A stretch of DNA of 64,000 nt from Thermothelomyces thermophilus ATCC 42464 (lineage: Eukaryota; Ascomycota; Sordariomycetes; Sordariales; Chaetomiaceae): NCBI RefSeq assembly GCF_000226095.1, contig NC_016476.1:806001-870000 (forward strand). The letters are read 5' to 3'. A program made the position numbers and the translations under genes. This document shows positions 11,206-23,400 of the stretch, one piece after another; the stretch's first letter is position 1; each line of letters starts with the position of its first letter. The notes beneath the pieces were generated by a model. The model did not search any database, had not been told where the DNA came from, and was given only the letters and a program-made list of their open reading frames with translations.

Positions 11206-11823
11206 ATGGGTCGTCCATCCGGGGTCGTCGGGCGTACGCAGCTCAAACAGGATGACCTAATGCGCATCCAGACGCTGTCGCGCGACGCGCGCATGGGCCC
11301 GTCCGAGATCCGCCGCGTCACGGGTTACTCGATTCACCAGATCAAGTACGCGCTCAAGAAGAAGACGCCTACGGTTGGTAAGCGGTCGGGGAGGCCCAGG
11401 AAGGGCGAGGTGGCTCCCAGGAAAAAGAAGGCCGCTGAGGCGGGCGCGGCCGGGGACGGGACCGCGGCCGGGGACGGGCAAATCGAGCAGCTGGGTCCTC
11501 CGGTGAACCAGGATGAGAGCGCCGAGGCCGGCGAAGGGAGCGGGGAGCTGAGCGTAGAGTTAAATAACCAGTTAGTCGGTCCTCAGTCCATTGCCGTTGG
11601 GGCCACGCATCTGACAGCTTCACACAGAGCGCCCGGGCAAGTTGGGCCGCAAGAGCTCGGGCGACTCGATGATGGGCAGCAGCACGTGCCCGACCAAACT
11701 CACCAACAACAGCAATACCAACAACTCCAACAAGCACAGCAATCGCAGCAGCTTCAACAACAAGAGCAGCAACAAAGACAGCCAGATCAATACGGTCAAG
11801 CATTTCAGCCCCCTCAGCCGTGA
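11206..11823 (+). CDS. Helix-turn-helix/AT-hook protein with poly-Gln tail
   Basis: Single exon, 205 aa. Residues about 12-60 (LKQDDLMRIQTLSRDARMG..EIRRVTGYSIHQIKYALKK) read as a helix-turn-helix like the N-terminal DNA-binding domain of Tc1/mariner transposases. It is followed directly by an AT-hook core, GRPRKG (about 63-68), and a Lys/Arg-rich stretch. The middle is acidic and low-complexity; the last 45 residues are dominated by Gln encoded by CAA and CAG. No DDE catalytic domain follows and there are no inverted terminal repeats in the flanks. The likely role is nuclear DNA binding. A domesticated transposase fragment is the best guess, but the protein could be an ordinary orphan regulator. 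The reading frame is intact and GC-rich like neighbouring genes. Confidence 0.6.
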   Translation: MGRPSGVVGRTQLKQDDLMRIQTLSRDARMGPSEIRRVTGYSIHQIKYALKKKTPTVGKRSGRPRKGEVAPRKKKAAEAGAAGDGTAAGDGQIEQLGPPVNQDESAEAGEGSGELSVELNNQLVGPQSIAVGATHLTASHRAPGQVGPQELGRLDDGQQHVPDQTHQQQQYQQLQQAQQSQQLQQQEQQQRQPDQYGQAFQPPQP

Positions 11824-13299
11824 GCAGCACCCGACGTAGAACCGAGGAGTCTCAAAGGGGTGAGAGAAGGCAAAAATGTGTCAAAGATCTGTGCCTGTCC
11901 AAATTAGCTGGCTATAATAATTAAGCGTAATAACTCGGGATTCGGCAGACTCGTTTGTCAGTTTCGGAAAGTAGCAGCAGATTGCTGGTCTATGCCGTTG
12001 TCAAGCAGCTGACCAAGGTCTACTTTCGTTCTCTGTAACCCAGAGTTGGAAATTAGTGCAGACTTCAGAAGAAGAGTATCTCATATCTGTGTTGAGAGGT
12101 GGTGATCATTTTCCTCGGCCGATATCATTTACTCCGATTGCTTTCTAGGTACATACATTTGCGAGGATACCCTCTGGCCGCGGCTCAGTCGATCGAGGGA
12201 TAACTAATTAGATGTCTCTGGCTGCATGGCGGCACTCCGAACCGGCGAGTCATGTGCGAAGAAGCCGTCGACCCTGAATCAGAAAAATCGGGGTCAGCTA
12301 CCAGGGACAGCTCACTGTATCTACGTAATTATTTACAAGTTTCTGTGAATATCTCAAATAACGAGTTGGGTGTGGTTGCTATTCGAGAGCGGATTTCACT
12401 CCAAGTTTCGGCTCTCAAGTGTCCGGTTTCATTGACTCAGGGTATATCCTGAATACGATTTGCTTCAGGAAATGTTTGCTCGCAGTCTCCGCATCTGGGA
12501 AACGAGTCCAGACCGCTTCGAGGGTCGATGTTCAAAAAAAAAAAAAAGGGTACCTTAATAACTAACTGATACGCTTCCCCGTCCTATCCCCACATCCTCC
12601 ATCCCCTCGAAACATTTATGCTCCTGTCAATCCTGTTGCAAGCAAACAAGATCAGCATGGCGCAGGTGCTGATCATCCCGAATCGTATCGCCGGTTGAGG
12701 GGAAGGGGTGGCTGGGCCCCTGTTTCAGCCTCGCGGTGGCGCGATCATCCGAGCGTGCTCATGACTCGACATCACAGGGCCATCCCGTCGCAAGGGCTGA
12801 CCTCATCCTCTACCCGTCCGCGCTGCACCACCAAAAGAAACACCGAAGATGTCAATCGACGGGCAGCATAATTGTGTGTTGAAACACTAACAGCTTCAGC
12901 GAGTGCTCCACGGTGCAAATCACATCTGATCGTTGCCAATTCCGCTCACCCTCACGGTTCTAGGCCTTTGGCAGATGAGGGTGAATTACATAGTAGTTGG
13001 TATATATGAGGCTTGGGATGAACCATGGCGTTCCTGAGAGTGCATTCCTCTCTTTTTTGTCAACCCAGTGAACAGCACTGCTCATCTTTCCCTTGGGCTT
13101 CTCATTCTCGTCACTGTCCTTATCATCTGACGTTTGTTTTCACCCCATTACCGGCATTGATTGCTGTCCCTTTTCACTTTCAGCTGCCACTCATTGGACC
13201 TCAACGTGTATCCGGTTCTGGTAACCGACAGAAAAGAGTCGAGGAAACAAGAAGGTTAGAGAAAAGCAAGAGAAAAAAAAAAGAGAGGAAAAGGTCAAG
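11824..13299. other. Intergenic, no supported gene
   Basis: No coding potential recognised. A poly-A run lies at 12535-12547. A possible TATA element (TATATATGA, about 13002-13010) lies about 290 bases before the start codon of the Gly-Lys repeat gene. Confidence 0.55.
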
Positions 13300-14202
13300 A
13301 TGCATTTCACTACCTCCTTCCTCGCCTCCATCGTTCCGGTCCTTCTGCTGGGGACCTCCTCGTCCGCGTTCCAGCTCCGTGAACGCTGCAAAGCAGGTAA
13401 GCATACTTAAGCCTATCACTTACTTAACCCAACCATAACCTACTACGCCTACCGAAATGCCATGGGGTTAACCTACCTGGCTGACCACATTCTCCCGCAT
13501 CCAGCCCCTGACGCGGCGCCCGCGACGCTGACGACCTCGGTGGTCCCGACCGCCGCCGCCGCCGCCGCCTCCGCCGCGGGCCCTGCCGATGCCGCGACCA
13601 CTACTGCGGCTGCTGCTGTTGCCGATGGCTTGCTTGGTGACGAGGAGGATTCCGAGCTGGGCCAAACGACGAACTTTCGACGCTGGAGGGTGAGAAGGCA
13701 GTTTGGTAAGGGCAAAGGCAAGGGAAAGGGCAAAGGTAAAGGGAAGGGCAAGGGCAAGGGCAAGGGCAAGGGAAAGGGCAAAGGCAAGGGAAAGGGTAAA
13801 GGTGCCGGTGGTGCTGCCGGCGGTGCTGCCGGCAACGGTACGGACGTCGGAACGGGTGGTGGTGGTGCTACCGGCAACGGTACGAACGTCGGAGTGGGCG
13901 CCGGCGGCAACGCCTTTGGTAACGGAGGCGACGAGGGCACTGGTACCGGGGCTGGAACCGGATTTGGTTCCGGGGCTGGTAACGGTGCAGGCACCGGAAC
14001 CGGCTCCGGCTCCGGATCTGATGCTGGGGCAGGCAATGGGACGGACAGCGGCGCTGGAACTGGATTTGGCGGCGGATCTGCAACTGACGGTGGTAACGAT
14101 TTCGGTGCCGGGACGGGTTCCGGTACCGGAACCGACACAGACGCCGGCACTGGTTCTGGATTCGGCGGCGGTACTGGAACGGGCGCTGATGCCGGCTTCT
14201 AA
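13300..14202 (+). CDS. Secreted Gly-Lys repeat, Gly-rich protein
   Basis: Two exons, 13300-13396 and 13505-14202, joined by a GTAAGC...CAG intron in phase 1; 264 aa. Exon 1 encodes a clear secretion signal (MHFTTSFLASIVPVLLLG..SSSAF). After an Ala/Thr-rich segment and an acidic patch (DEED-like) comes RVRRQF, which fits a Kex2-type dibasic cleavage site. Then follow 16 tandem Gly-Lys dipeptides (13705-13800), then about 135 residues of Gly/Thr/Ala/Asp repeats with several NGT sequons. No family recognised. The layout (signal, propeptide, dibasic site, cationic repeat, Gly-rich tail) suggests a processed wall-associated or extracellular structural protein, possibly a cationic peptide; this is inference only. 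Starting at the in-frame ATG inside the intron (13462) would lose the signal peptide, so the upstream start is preferred. Confidence 0.7.
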
Positions 14203-14968
14203 GCTGGAACAGGGTTCGGTACTGGAACAAGCGAGGGAAGCACGGACTGAGAGCTTCTAAGAGGTGCCGGAACTACTGTGTAGGCAGGCGGCTATGGGAT
14301 GCGGGGCGAGGGGCAGAGTCAGGAAGGGAATGTTCTTCCCAGCTGGGAATCCGGAACAATCGTGTTGTTGTAGCGTATCAAGTACGGATTAGGTTGAACA
14401 GCGTAACCTGGATGTGAGCCGAGAAAACAGCGGCGAGGTGCACACGTATAATTTTCCGCACCCTGTTCATTTTTCTTCCCTTTCCTTTCTTTCTTTTTTT
14501 TAAAAAAACATTATCATTAATCCGTATTTGTCCTCCTTTCAGTAGGCAATAATTATGGTTGTGAGCTGTCAGAACGGTTGTATGAAATTTACAAAATAAG
14601 TCGGCGCCCACTTAAATGGCTCGTATACAAAAGTCTCAGATGAGTGAAACCTGCATAGGACACATCATAGAAACCGGTTTCCATTGAGTGTCTCATCCGA
14701 CGCGGTGGGGGGGCTGGTTCCGCGCCCTGAGAATCTGTGCGTAAGCGAGACCAAGAGGCACGCAGTGGTGTAATTTGCTCATCATCATCTCGGACCGGCC
14801 CGTACGGAGTAAAACCGAAAACAAGGGATGGAGGATCACCCGAGATGAAAAAGCGCCCGAACCCTCCGTCCTGAACCCTTGACGATAAGACAACAACGCC
14901 AAGGCGCCGAGAAGAACTGACATCATTCTTTTGAGCCATCATAATTACTTCTCCCCGTGGCCATCTTC
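14203..14968. other. Intergenic, no supported gene
   Basis: Contains a T-rich/A-rich junction at about 14480-14512; no gene recognised. Confidence 0.6.
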
Positions 14969-16282
14969 ATGGAGCTGATCACCATTTTCCTTTGCCTCGC
15001 AACCTTATTAATCGCGTTCCCCGGGACGTCTGCTGTCGCGCCGATCAGGAACGATAGAGTCCTGGATGAGCTGGTAGTCCCGGACACGTACATCGTCAAG
15101 TACAAGAACGGCATCGATACTCTAGGCAGAAACGAGCACGAGAAGGATGTCAACAGTAGGGCCAGGAAGGGCAGCAGGAGGGGAATCTTGGGCAGGTTCG
15201 ACGTCGCGGGCCTACGGGGCTACGTCGCCGAGCTCTCAACCCTAGACCTGGACACTCTCGCCAGCTTCGACTTGGTATGGGTTCCCTTTGTGGATGGGCT
15301 GAAGAAAGAAAGTCTTGTCATGTTGATCCTCGATCCCACACATAATTAGATTGACTACATCGAGAAAGACACGGTCGTGAAGGCCGCAGCCGTAGCCGCC
15401 TACCCGCAGCCTGCCAGACGCGCCACGGTCGAGCAGGTGAACGCCCCCTGGGGACTGGCCCGCATCTCGCACCGCTCGCGGGGCCAGACAGACGACGACT
15501 CCTACTACTACAGCAACACGGCCGGCAGCGAGACCTACGTCTACGTTATCGACAGCGGGATCCGGGTCAGCCACGAGGACTTTGGCGGCCGCGCGGTCTG
15601 GGGGGCCAACTTTGTCGCCGCGTCGAGGGACACGGACGAGGCCGGCCACGGGACGCACGTCGCGGGCATCATCGCCGGTCAGACGTACGGGGTGGCCAAG
15701 AAGGCGACCGTCATTGCCGTCAAGGTGCTCGACAGGTTGGGCAGCGGATCCTCGTCAGGACTGGTGCAGGGACTCGACTGGGCCGTTCGGGACGCCCGGG
15801 AGCGCGGGACGGCCAACCGGTCCGTCATCAACCTCTCGGTATCGGGGCCCTTCTCCCAGGCGATCAACGACGCCATCCAGGCGGCCACTGACGCCGGCCT
15901 CACCGTCGTGGCCGCGGCTGGCAACCAGGGCAAGGACGCCTGGGACCAATCGCCGGCCTCGGCCCCGTCCGCCATCACGGTCGGCGCCATTGACCGCCAT
16001 GACAACCGGGCCGTGTTCTCCAACTGGGGCGAGTCGGTCGATATCTTTGCTCCGGGCGTCGAAATCGAGAGTGCCTTCAACAACAGCGATTCCGACCATA
16101 GCTTGATGAACGGCACCAGCATGGCCTGCCCCCACGTGGCTGGGCTGGCGGCCTACTTTATGGCTCGCGATGGGATATCCGGGAAAGAAGTGGCGCAGAA
16201 GGTCTTGGAAACTGCCATCACGGGTGTCGGTGATAGAAGAATGGGCGCAGACCGCATCGCGTACAACGGGGAGGCTGAATGA
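14969..16282 (+). CDS. Secreted subtilisin-like serine protease (peptidase S8, proteinase K type)
   Basis: Two exons, 14969-15274 and 15350-16282, with a 75-nt intron between codons; 412 aa. The first ATG in frame begins a signal peptide (MELITIFLCLATLLIAFPG). An I9-type inhibitor propeptide follows (TYIVKYKNG..., up to VDYIEKD-like IDYIEKDTVV formed across the splice). The catalytic triad is D170 (VIDSGIR), H202 (GHGTHVAG) and S359 (NGTSMACPH), with the oxyanion Asn at about 293. Length and order match fungal alkaline proteases of the proteinase K family, which are secreted, autoprocessed and broadly specific. No C-terminal membrane anchor is present. No neighbouring gene suggests a dedicated substrate. 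Confidence 0.95.
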
Positions 16283-17092
16283 GCGAGGTTGCTTATTTGT
16301 GTGTAATTACATGCCTGGATACCTCTAAAATCAGCTTTTGGGGGGTTTCACCACAGGCATGGAATATCGTTTCATTCTCTCCACGATACTAATTAAGTCC
16401 AGAACGCAGAACAGGGAAATGGTTGATTGCAATAGAGTCCAATTACATTTCATCCTGTTCTGCACGGAGTATTACTTTTACTAATTACAGTGTTTCCTCC
16501 AAGGGGTCCTCGCGAGGGGTGAAGGATTGGCATCAGAAGATCCGCCAGACCATCTACGAATCTTTGAACTCTACTTCCAATCAAACGATGAATATGTGTT
16601 CCAAACTACAAGAGATCGAGCCATTTACGGACCGATGTGGGACCCGAGTTGTGCTCATCCCCGCCCCTCCCCCCCCCCTTCATCCCCTTCACAGCCTACC
16701 GGGCACACTCCCCATCCTCACTCAGCACTGGAGCGCGTCTGATTCATGAACCCGCTATAGAAACGGTGACACGAGGTAATTAATTGATTATTTTTGGTCA
16801 GAGTAGGGGTTTCCGAGGTGTGCAAGGGAGGAATCCGAAAAGATGGCCACGAAACCAAGAAATATACACCATGGCTTGTGAAACGCGTAGGTCCCGTTAG
16901 GGTTTACGTCTCTTAGGCTACGAGGATCTGAGATGACTAGATACACCTAGATGCCTCTACCCCCATCCAATCCCTCTGATCAACGAACAGGATCACTCAG
17001 AGGGTAAAACTCCGCCACCACTCCAGGGAGCCACTGATGACCGATGGCTCATGCGACCATCTCGGTCGGGAAACCCGAATGAATTGATTTGG
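16283..17092. other. Intergenic, no supported gene
   Basis: Convergent 3' flanks of the protease and the SGNH-like gene. A C-rich run lies at about 16668-16680. Nothing else seen. Confidence 0.6.
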
Positions 17093-17698
17093 TCAGCCCC
17101 AGAACGCCAGAGCCTGCTCGCCCAGAGAGCGCTGCCCGGCAGCGTTGGCATGACAGCCATCCTGGACCTCGTTCCTCATCAGGACGAACTCGCCGGGGTA
17201 GGTGACGTTGAGCGAAGCGTCGGCGGCGGCTCGCTTGGCGAGGTCGACGGTGAGCTGGGGGCCGGCGGGCCCCGCGAGGAAGCAGCTGGACGGGTTGTCC
17301 GGGTAGAGTGGCTGGCCGGTGATCCAGATGCGGGCGCCGGGGGCGGCGTGCTCGCGGGCGTTGGCGACCAGCCGCTCGACCTCGTCGTAGGTGGCGCCGG
17401 GGTTCTGGAAGATGCAGATCTGCACCCAGACCTCGGCCGGCCGGCCGTACCGCGCCGCCTGCTGGTCGAACAGGCGCCAGCTCGCCGAGTTGGTGTCGGT
17501 CCACGACTGCACCACCATCCCGCCCGTCCCGTACGGTCCCCACATGTGCGTGCCCCCGACGGCGACGTACCCCTGAGCGATGTTCTCGGCCATGGAGCAC
17601 CCGATGAATCCCATGGTGTGCTCGCCAGTGGCCTGCCGCTTCCTCGAGCTTGCGGCGGCGGTGAGGCCCAGGAGAAACAAAACGAGCATCGGGACCAT
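17093..17698 (-). CDS. Secreted SGNH-hydrolase-like protein
   Basis: Single exon, 201 aa, beginning with a signal peptide (MVPMLVLFLLGLTAAASS). Near the mature N terminus is GFIGCSMAEN, placed like the GDS block I of SGNH/GDSL hydrolases with a candidate nucleophile Ser. Near the C terminus DGCHANAAGQRSLG resembles block V (DxxH followed by N and G). Between them lie a Trp-rich segment and IWITGQPLYP. The GDS block is not canonical, so hydrolase function is an inference. Four Cys residues in the mature protein could form disulfides. Likely an extracellular small esterase-like protein of unknown substrate. It is convergent with the protease gene, with 0.8 kb between them. Confidence 0.65.
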   Translation of the reverse strand: MVPMLVLFLLGLTAAASSRKRQATGEHTMGFIGCSMAENIAQGYVAVGGTHMWGPYGTGGMVVQSWTDTNSASWRLFDQQAARYGRPAEVWVQICIFQNPGATYDEVERLVANAREHAAPGARIWITGQPLYPDNPSSCFLAGPAGPQLTVDLAKRAAADASLNVTYPGEFVLMRNEVQDGCHANAAGQRSLGEQALAFWG

Positions 17699-18586
17699 GT
17701 TGTTTCGTATAGCTTAGGTAATTGATTAATACCTCTGTTGCGAGGTGCGCCGTGACGAACGAGCGTTAATTGCTTGTCAAAGACTATATATAAAGTTTTA
17801 GAAAACAACGTGTCTTGGGAGCCTGATGATGGACTTGACGGCCGTCTCTTGCCTTGTCCAACAGCAGGTCCGGACTGGTCTACTTATACTCGTAGACGAG
17901 CGACATGACGTACTGAAGCAGCAGCGCCGTCGTCGGTGCCCCAGCACGAGTTCGCCGCGGTCGGCAGTCCCCATCGGCAAGGAGATACCAGCACATCGTA
18001 CTTGCGGGATGCCGAGTCTAAGTTCCGTACTCTGAGGAGCAGGCCCTCCATCGTGAGGATGTCGGAGGGGTAGATGAAGTGGCGTGTCTGGGATCTCAAG
18101 ATGTAACTGCTGAGCATCAGCTTTGACACACTGCGCCCATTATTAACGCAGTCCCAGTATCTGTGTAAGGTAAAGGGGCAGGGGGGCTCTGATTGGTCGG
18201 CGCAGAATGAAGCCTCTCCTGGTTTAGCGCAGTCGGTTGCGTGAACATTTGAACACGTAATTCATCGCGGGATACCTGCCTCCGGTTCTATACCGGGATG
18301 GGATGAGTGAACAACAAGAGGCGCACCAGGCCGCAGAACAAAGGCTCATTTCTCGAGCATGGGAGCAGGAACTGTTCCATCTTCCCAAATACCGAGACCA
18401 TGAGCCGATGGATCGCCAACGAGACCAACCTGGGCATCACTACCAGAAGATGAAACAGAAGGTATCATCGTGAGCATAATTATTTACACTAGTATTCTAA
18501 AACAACCAACAAGCTTCCGCCCATTATCCCAAAAAGAGAACGAATCCGCGCCGGCGATCCTGTCTCTGGTTAACAGCTTGCCTGCC
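17699..18586. other. Intergenic with a tRNA-like relic
   Basis: No protein gene recognised. A tRNA-like pol III element is annotated separately inside it. Confidence 0.5.
18218..18300 (+). other. tRNA-like relic or SINE head
   Basis: TAGCGCAGTCGG at 18225-18236 matches the pol III A-box consensus (TRGCNNAGYNGG) exactly and can fold a D arm. GGTTCTATACC at 18284-18294 is one mismatch from a B box and is flanked by a 5-bp T-stem (with one G-T pair). The acceptor arms do not pair and no clean anticodon arm forms. It is therefore probably a decayed tRNA or a tRNA-derived SINE rather than a working tRNA gene. Confidence 0.35.
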
Positions 18587-20438
18587 ATGGTGGGAGTTCC
18601 TGGCCGCTCCAAGGCATGCATCACATGCCGGAAGCGAAGAAAAGGGGTGAGTAGGAAATACTCACGAGAGAGGTTCACCAGCGATACCTAATTACCATAC
18701 CTAATTACCAATTGTTTACTGTCTCTTTACCTCCTGACCTACCTACCCTAGCCGCGGCCGAGACCAGGTTCCTCCACATCCGTGGCATGGCTGACCAAAT
18801 AAATGCCTCTGTTAGTGCGACCTCGAGAGACCCGCGTGCTCCCAGTGTCGAAAGGCCGGGCTGCAGTGCGAAGGCTACAGCGCACCGCGCGTCTTCGTCA
18901 TCAGCACCCCAGAACGGCGGCGCGCAGGATACAGCGCGCGACGCGACTCCCCTTCGAGGCCGGACGCGGACCATGCTACCGAAGCCACCACCACCACCAC
19001 CGTGACGAACCTCCGCCTGCTGGCGAGGCCCGAGGAGGAGAGGAGGTGCATAGACCTCTTCTGGGAAGCCTACTTCCCGGCGGGGCAGCCGATCCCGAGG
19101 GCGGCCTCGCGGAGCTACGTGTGCGCGTGGACCGAGACGGCCCGGCGCTTCTACCGCGACGACGACTCGCTCCGCCACGCGCTGTGGGCCAACTGCCTGC
19201 TCACGACCGGCCGCCGCCACGGCGCCGCCTGGATGCTGCGCGAGGGCTCCGGGGCGTACGGCAAGGCCCTCGGCGACCTGAGGCGCTCGCTGCAGGCCTC
19301 GTCGCACCGCGTCCGCGTGGACGTGCCCATCGCCACCATCAAACTGCTCGCCATGTTTGAGGTAGGTATGGTTGGTTGGATAATTTGGGTCGGGTAGATA
19401 TCTGTATTGCTGATTATTGCTGATTCTTTGTTTCGGTACGTTAATCTCATTATTCCTCTAATTAGGCTTTTTCGCAGCAGGGAGGCAGCGAGCCCAAGGC
19501 CGAAGACGCCCAGCAACACTGGCAGCGTCATTACGCCGGCGAGCTTGCCTTGTTCATCGCCAGGACCCCGGTGGCCCATGTCGACGGTGAATTGCACGAC
19601 GTCTTTGCCGACGAGCGAGTGGACATGGTGAGTTTCGTCGCGGAGAGAGACGGTCTTGATCGGAGTGAATAATTAGAGGCCTGGTCTTCATCCGGGGACA
19701 CATTCCCATTCCTTCCGTCTACTTATTAATAATAGTAATTTATCAAACACTTAGGCCCTGTCGGCAGTGCTGAGACGGGAACGGCTTGTCCTGAGCACGC
19801 CCGAGTGGAAGACCATCCCGTGGCAGGCAATCCCTAAGGACTACAAGGACATCCTGGTGGACGCCCTGGTCGACATCCCCGGGCTCGTCGAGGACTTCGA
19901 CAAGATGCGACTGTGCGCCGAGGAGCCCCGGCGATCCCATCTGCGGCTCGAGCTCGTCCGCAAGTGCCGGATCCTCGACCGGCAGCTCCAGACCTGGGTC
20001 GGCCTGCTGACGCGGCTCGGAGCCAAGGTCGAGGAGCACTCGTGCCTGGACCCGACCGGCAAGGACCTCGTCACCCACGTCGCCCAGGTCCACGGCATGA
20101 GCCTGTACTGGGCCGCCTCCCTCGTCCTCTACACCATCCTCCGGCTGGTCTCCGGGCCGCGTGCCCGCCTGCCCGAGCACGCGGACCCGGCCGAGCACGC
20201 GCGCAACCTCGTCGCCGCCGTCGCCATCCTGCTCGAGCCGAGCTCCCGGCTCTACGGCCAGCAGAACGCCGCCCTCCCGCTCGAGATCGCATGGCAGTAC
20301 GCCAACGCCCTGCGGTCCGTCTCCCCGGACAGCGAGGCGCTCCTCGGCACCATCCGGGCGCTCCGGCGCCGTCTGCACACCGGAGCGGCGGCCCCGGTCA
20401 GCGATGGCGCCCCTATACCCGCCTCGACGTCCGGATAG
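18587..20438 (+). CDS. Zn2Cys6 fungal transcription factor
   Basis: Four exons: 18587-18646, 18816-19361, 19466-19627 and 19755-20438, all splices in phase 0; 483 aa. The zinc cluster is assembled across the first splice as C11-x2-C14-x6-C21-x6-C28-x2-C31-x6-C38, an exact Zn2Cys6 pattern, with basic residues RKRRKG between C14 and C21. The rest (from about DLFWEAYFPAGQ) matches the layout of the Fungal_trans_2 domain, helical and rich in Leu and Trp. The protein is predicted to be nuclear and DNA-binding. No target cluster is obvious: its neighbours are a small secreted protein and a phosphate permease, and neither polyketide cluster is adjacent. The intron 1 acceptor is TTAG, chosen because it alone completes the six-Cys motif. 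Confidence 0.9.
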
Positions 20439-23400
20439 GCGAGTTTGTCTCAAAGAGAAGAACGGTGCGGTTTTCCTTCCTGATGTTCTCGCCCATCCTT
20501 TCACCACTAATATAATTACAGGGCAGGGGTATGCAATCTACCGTGATATGTACTTACTGTGCTGGTCATCGCAGTGAGATGTGAAAATCACAGCCCAATG
20601 GAGGTTGGTTGGGACGGGGGGTTCCTATTCTCACCCCAACTCCGATTTGGTGCTTCTCAACGCCAAACGGGGCGCGCGAGCTCTGAAAACGGCCCAGGAC
20701 CGTGGGGATTAGGTCAGCAGCCTGAAACCTGTCTCACGAAAGGATGCTGTTTGATATGTTGGCAGATGAAAGCCCTAATTAGTTATTTCTGACGTCAGTG
20801 GCCGCTCAAATGCTCATGACCTCTCAAGCATCTACTGCGGATGACTACCACGTACTTACGTACCTACCTTACGCGCGTATTATCGATGTCGATGCTTCTC
20901 TGCACCGGTGCCAAAATCATCCGGCGAAGCAGCTTTCAATTAGCCCATCCACTAATATCCCATGTTGCCAGGCCGGTGGAGGAAGAGAAGGCTGTGAGTG
21001 TTGTGCTTCCTGGTAATTCACGGCCGACGGAATCGGCGCCAAGAAAGGCCAGGTCTGATACCGATGCTACGACTCTTCTTCTCGGAAGCGGTAATTATGT
21101 GTCTCGGAGCCTCTAGCGCGCCGTCGTCCGCGGGCGCCAACGTTGCTCTGGTCCTTCCTCCTCCTCCTCCTTCTCCCACAAAAAGCAACCGTACGCGCTG
21201 TCGCCGAAACGGCGCAACTCGTCGCAGACCAGGACAATGTCGAGGGTGAAACGCAGTTGGTCTGGTTTCGCACCATGTTGTGACTAGCTCGATGATCGGG
21301 GAGCAGCCTGTCGGGCGAACGCGCAGGTTCGAAACTGAGCCTGTCAAGACGGAGGATAATAATTGCGGAATCTGGGCAAAGCGGGCCCGACAATGCGCCT
21401 AGAACTTCAAATTACTCGAAGTGGCAAGCAAGGTTTCCAGCCCACCCATGGAACGGATTCCCTACTAACGTTTTTGATGCAGAAAAATTTCTTGTAATAG
21501 TGGGCGGAGTTGCGACCTGGCCCATCGGCCCGCCCATCGGCAGCAGCGATACAGCCACGCTTGCCGGACTGGTTAGTTGAACCGATCTAGTCAATACCGA
21601 ACCGCGGAAGGAATTGCTTCCTCCGAACGGAAGCGTCTGATTATCCGCCGTCTTATTCCATCTGATCGCACTGATTTGGGGTTGGTTGCTCGTACCACGG
21701 CCCCATCGTCTCCCGTCTCGTTCCCTGACATCATGACGTAGCCGCTTTCTTCTATCACGAAAGGACATTACAAGTACATTACACACACCATATTGGAGGA
21801 TTCGGCTAACATCTCGCCGGTAGTCAGGTCAGATGGGAGCTGGGTTCTTGGATAATTATTCCTAGGCCCAATCACCATCATGGAGAACAAGCCTTCGAGA
21901 CCCCGCAGTCCGCCATAACACGCCATGGTCCTGCCATAACAATCCACAGCAAAGTCTTAGAGTGATCTTCGATGTTAGTCACCGGCCATTCTTGTTGGGG
22001 CAAGGGAGAAGAAGGGATCGATATTGGAGGTGTTTTGGGGACGCAAGGAAGGCATTCGCCACCTCCCGTCCCGCACGCGCATGTGTGTACAATAATATCG
22101 ATAGGCGAGCTGACGAGTGCAGGCTACCGGCAGCACATGCCCGCCGTGGCGTTCCCAGGACCACGGCCAAGAATCCCGACTGTCGCGCAGAGAATGCAGT
22201 GTAACAAAATAAAACTACCACTGCTCTTCTACCAACAGAGTTGCATGGTTGGCTGAAATCATTATTAACCCCTGATGCTCCCCCCCCCCCCCCCCCTCTC
22301 TCTCTCCCTCCACCCACATTGCCATTCGGTGTCCCCATAAGGTGGCCGCTCGCACGATCATCAGCTGCTGAAGCACATCTCGTGTCCTCTTACGGCACGG
22401 AATTACCGAGAGCAAAAGCGCGGGAGCATCCCACTAACACATGTGATATCAAGAGAAGAGCCCTAGCTTTCTAAGCAGATATTAGTAATTACCGAGTGTG
22501 GGCCAATGATCCTGCAGCGTCTGGATGTTTGAACTCTGAATCAAAACTGCGTCGCAACGAAGTGATAGTTCACCCAAAATAGGAAAATCTTCGCCGGCAG
22601 TAAACCTGACACCTGAGATATAATTATACTCCGTATGACCGGGTCATAAAAACGACATTTCGCCTCGGTGGTCTACCGTGATCTCCCTTGCCGGTGCAAC
22701 GGAGAGCCCAGGCCAACCGACGCGCTCCCATTCTCGGCTGCGGTGCCTGATTTGGCCCTTGTGCAATGTCATTGGATGGACGCCGACTTTGACGAGTCGT
22801 CATGGAGCAGGGCTGGGTGGGATTGTCAAGTTGGACTCGAAGTGGTGGTCTTGCTGTCATGGAGTTGGCACAACCCGCCATGCCCCAGAGGCATGTTGTT
22901 GATGGTCAGCGAGCGGATCGTGCACGTTGTGATTTAGGGCTCGATCATTGGTTACCACATTTATCTGCAAGTGCCGTCCCAGCACAGATCCGGGACTTGG
23001 CGTTGTCTTGGCTGCGTTAGCGGGAAGCCCCCATGTCTGAAGTAGGAGCCTCCCACGCTGCTTCTCGAACTGCACCACAATTGCTGCGGACCCGAGATAG
23101 TCGATAACAACCAACGGATCGCTCCACATCGAGGTTTGCCTCAACAGCTGGAAAGCAATGTACTGCTCTACGAGATACGCTAGTGGAAACTCGCCATGGT
23201 TCCAGGCTCGGTGCCTAAAAAAGATGTCGTGGGCGGTCGGTAACCCAAATCAGGCCAGACTGCCGAAAGCTCTCATGAATTGAGATTGAACGCCTGTAAT
23301 ACGTGTAGTCTGCAGAGGACTGTAATAGGAAGTATAGTCCTTCAATGTTCAGCGACCGGCGGAAGAAGGATTGCCTGAAATTCGTCCAGGAACTGACGCT

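Noticed and set aside
13462-14202. Single-exon model for the Gly-Lys protein starting inside the intron
   Set aside because: It lacks a secretion signal, whereas the spliced model joins a strong signal peptide in frame.
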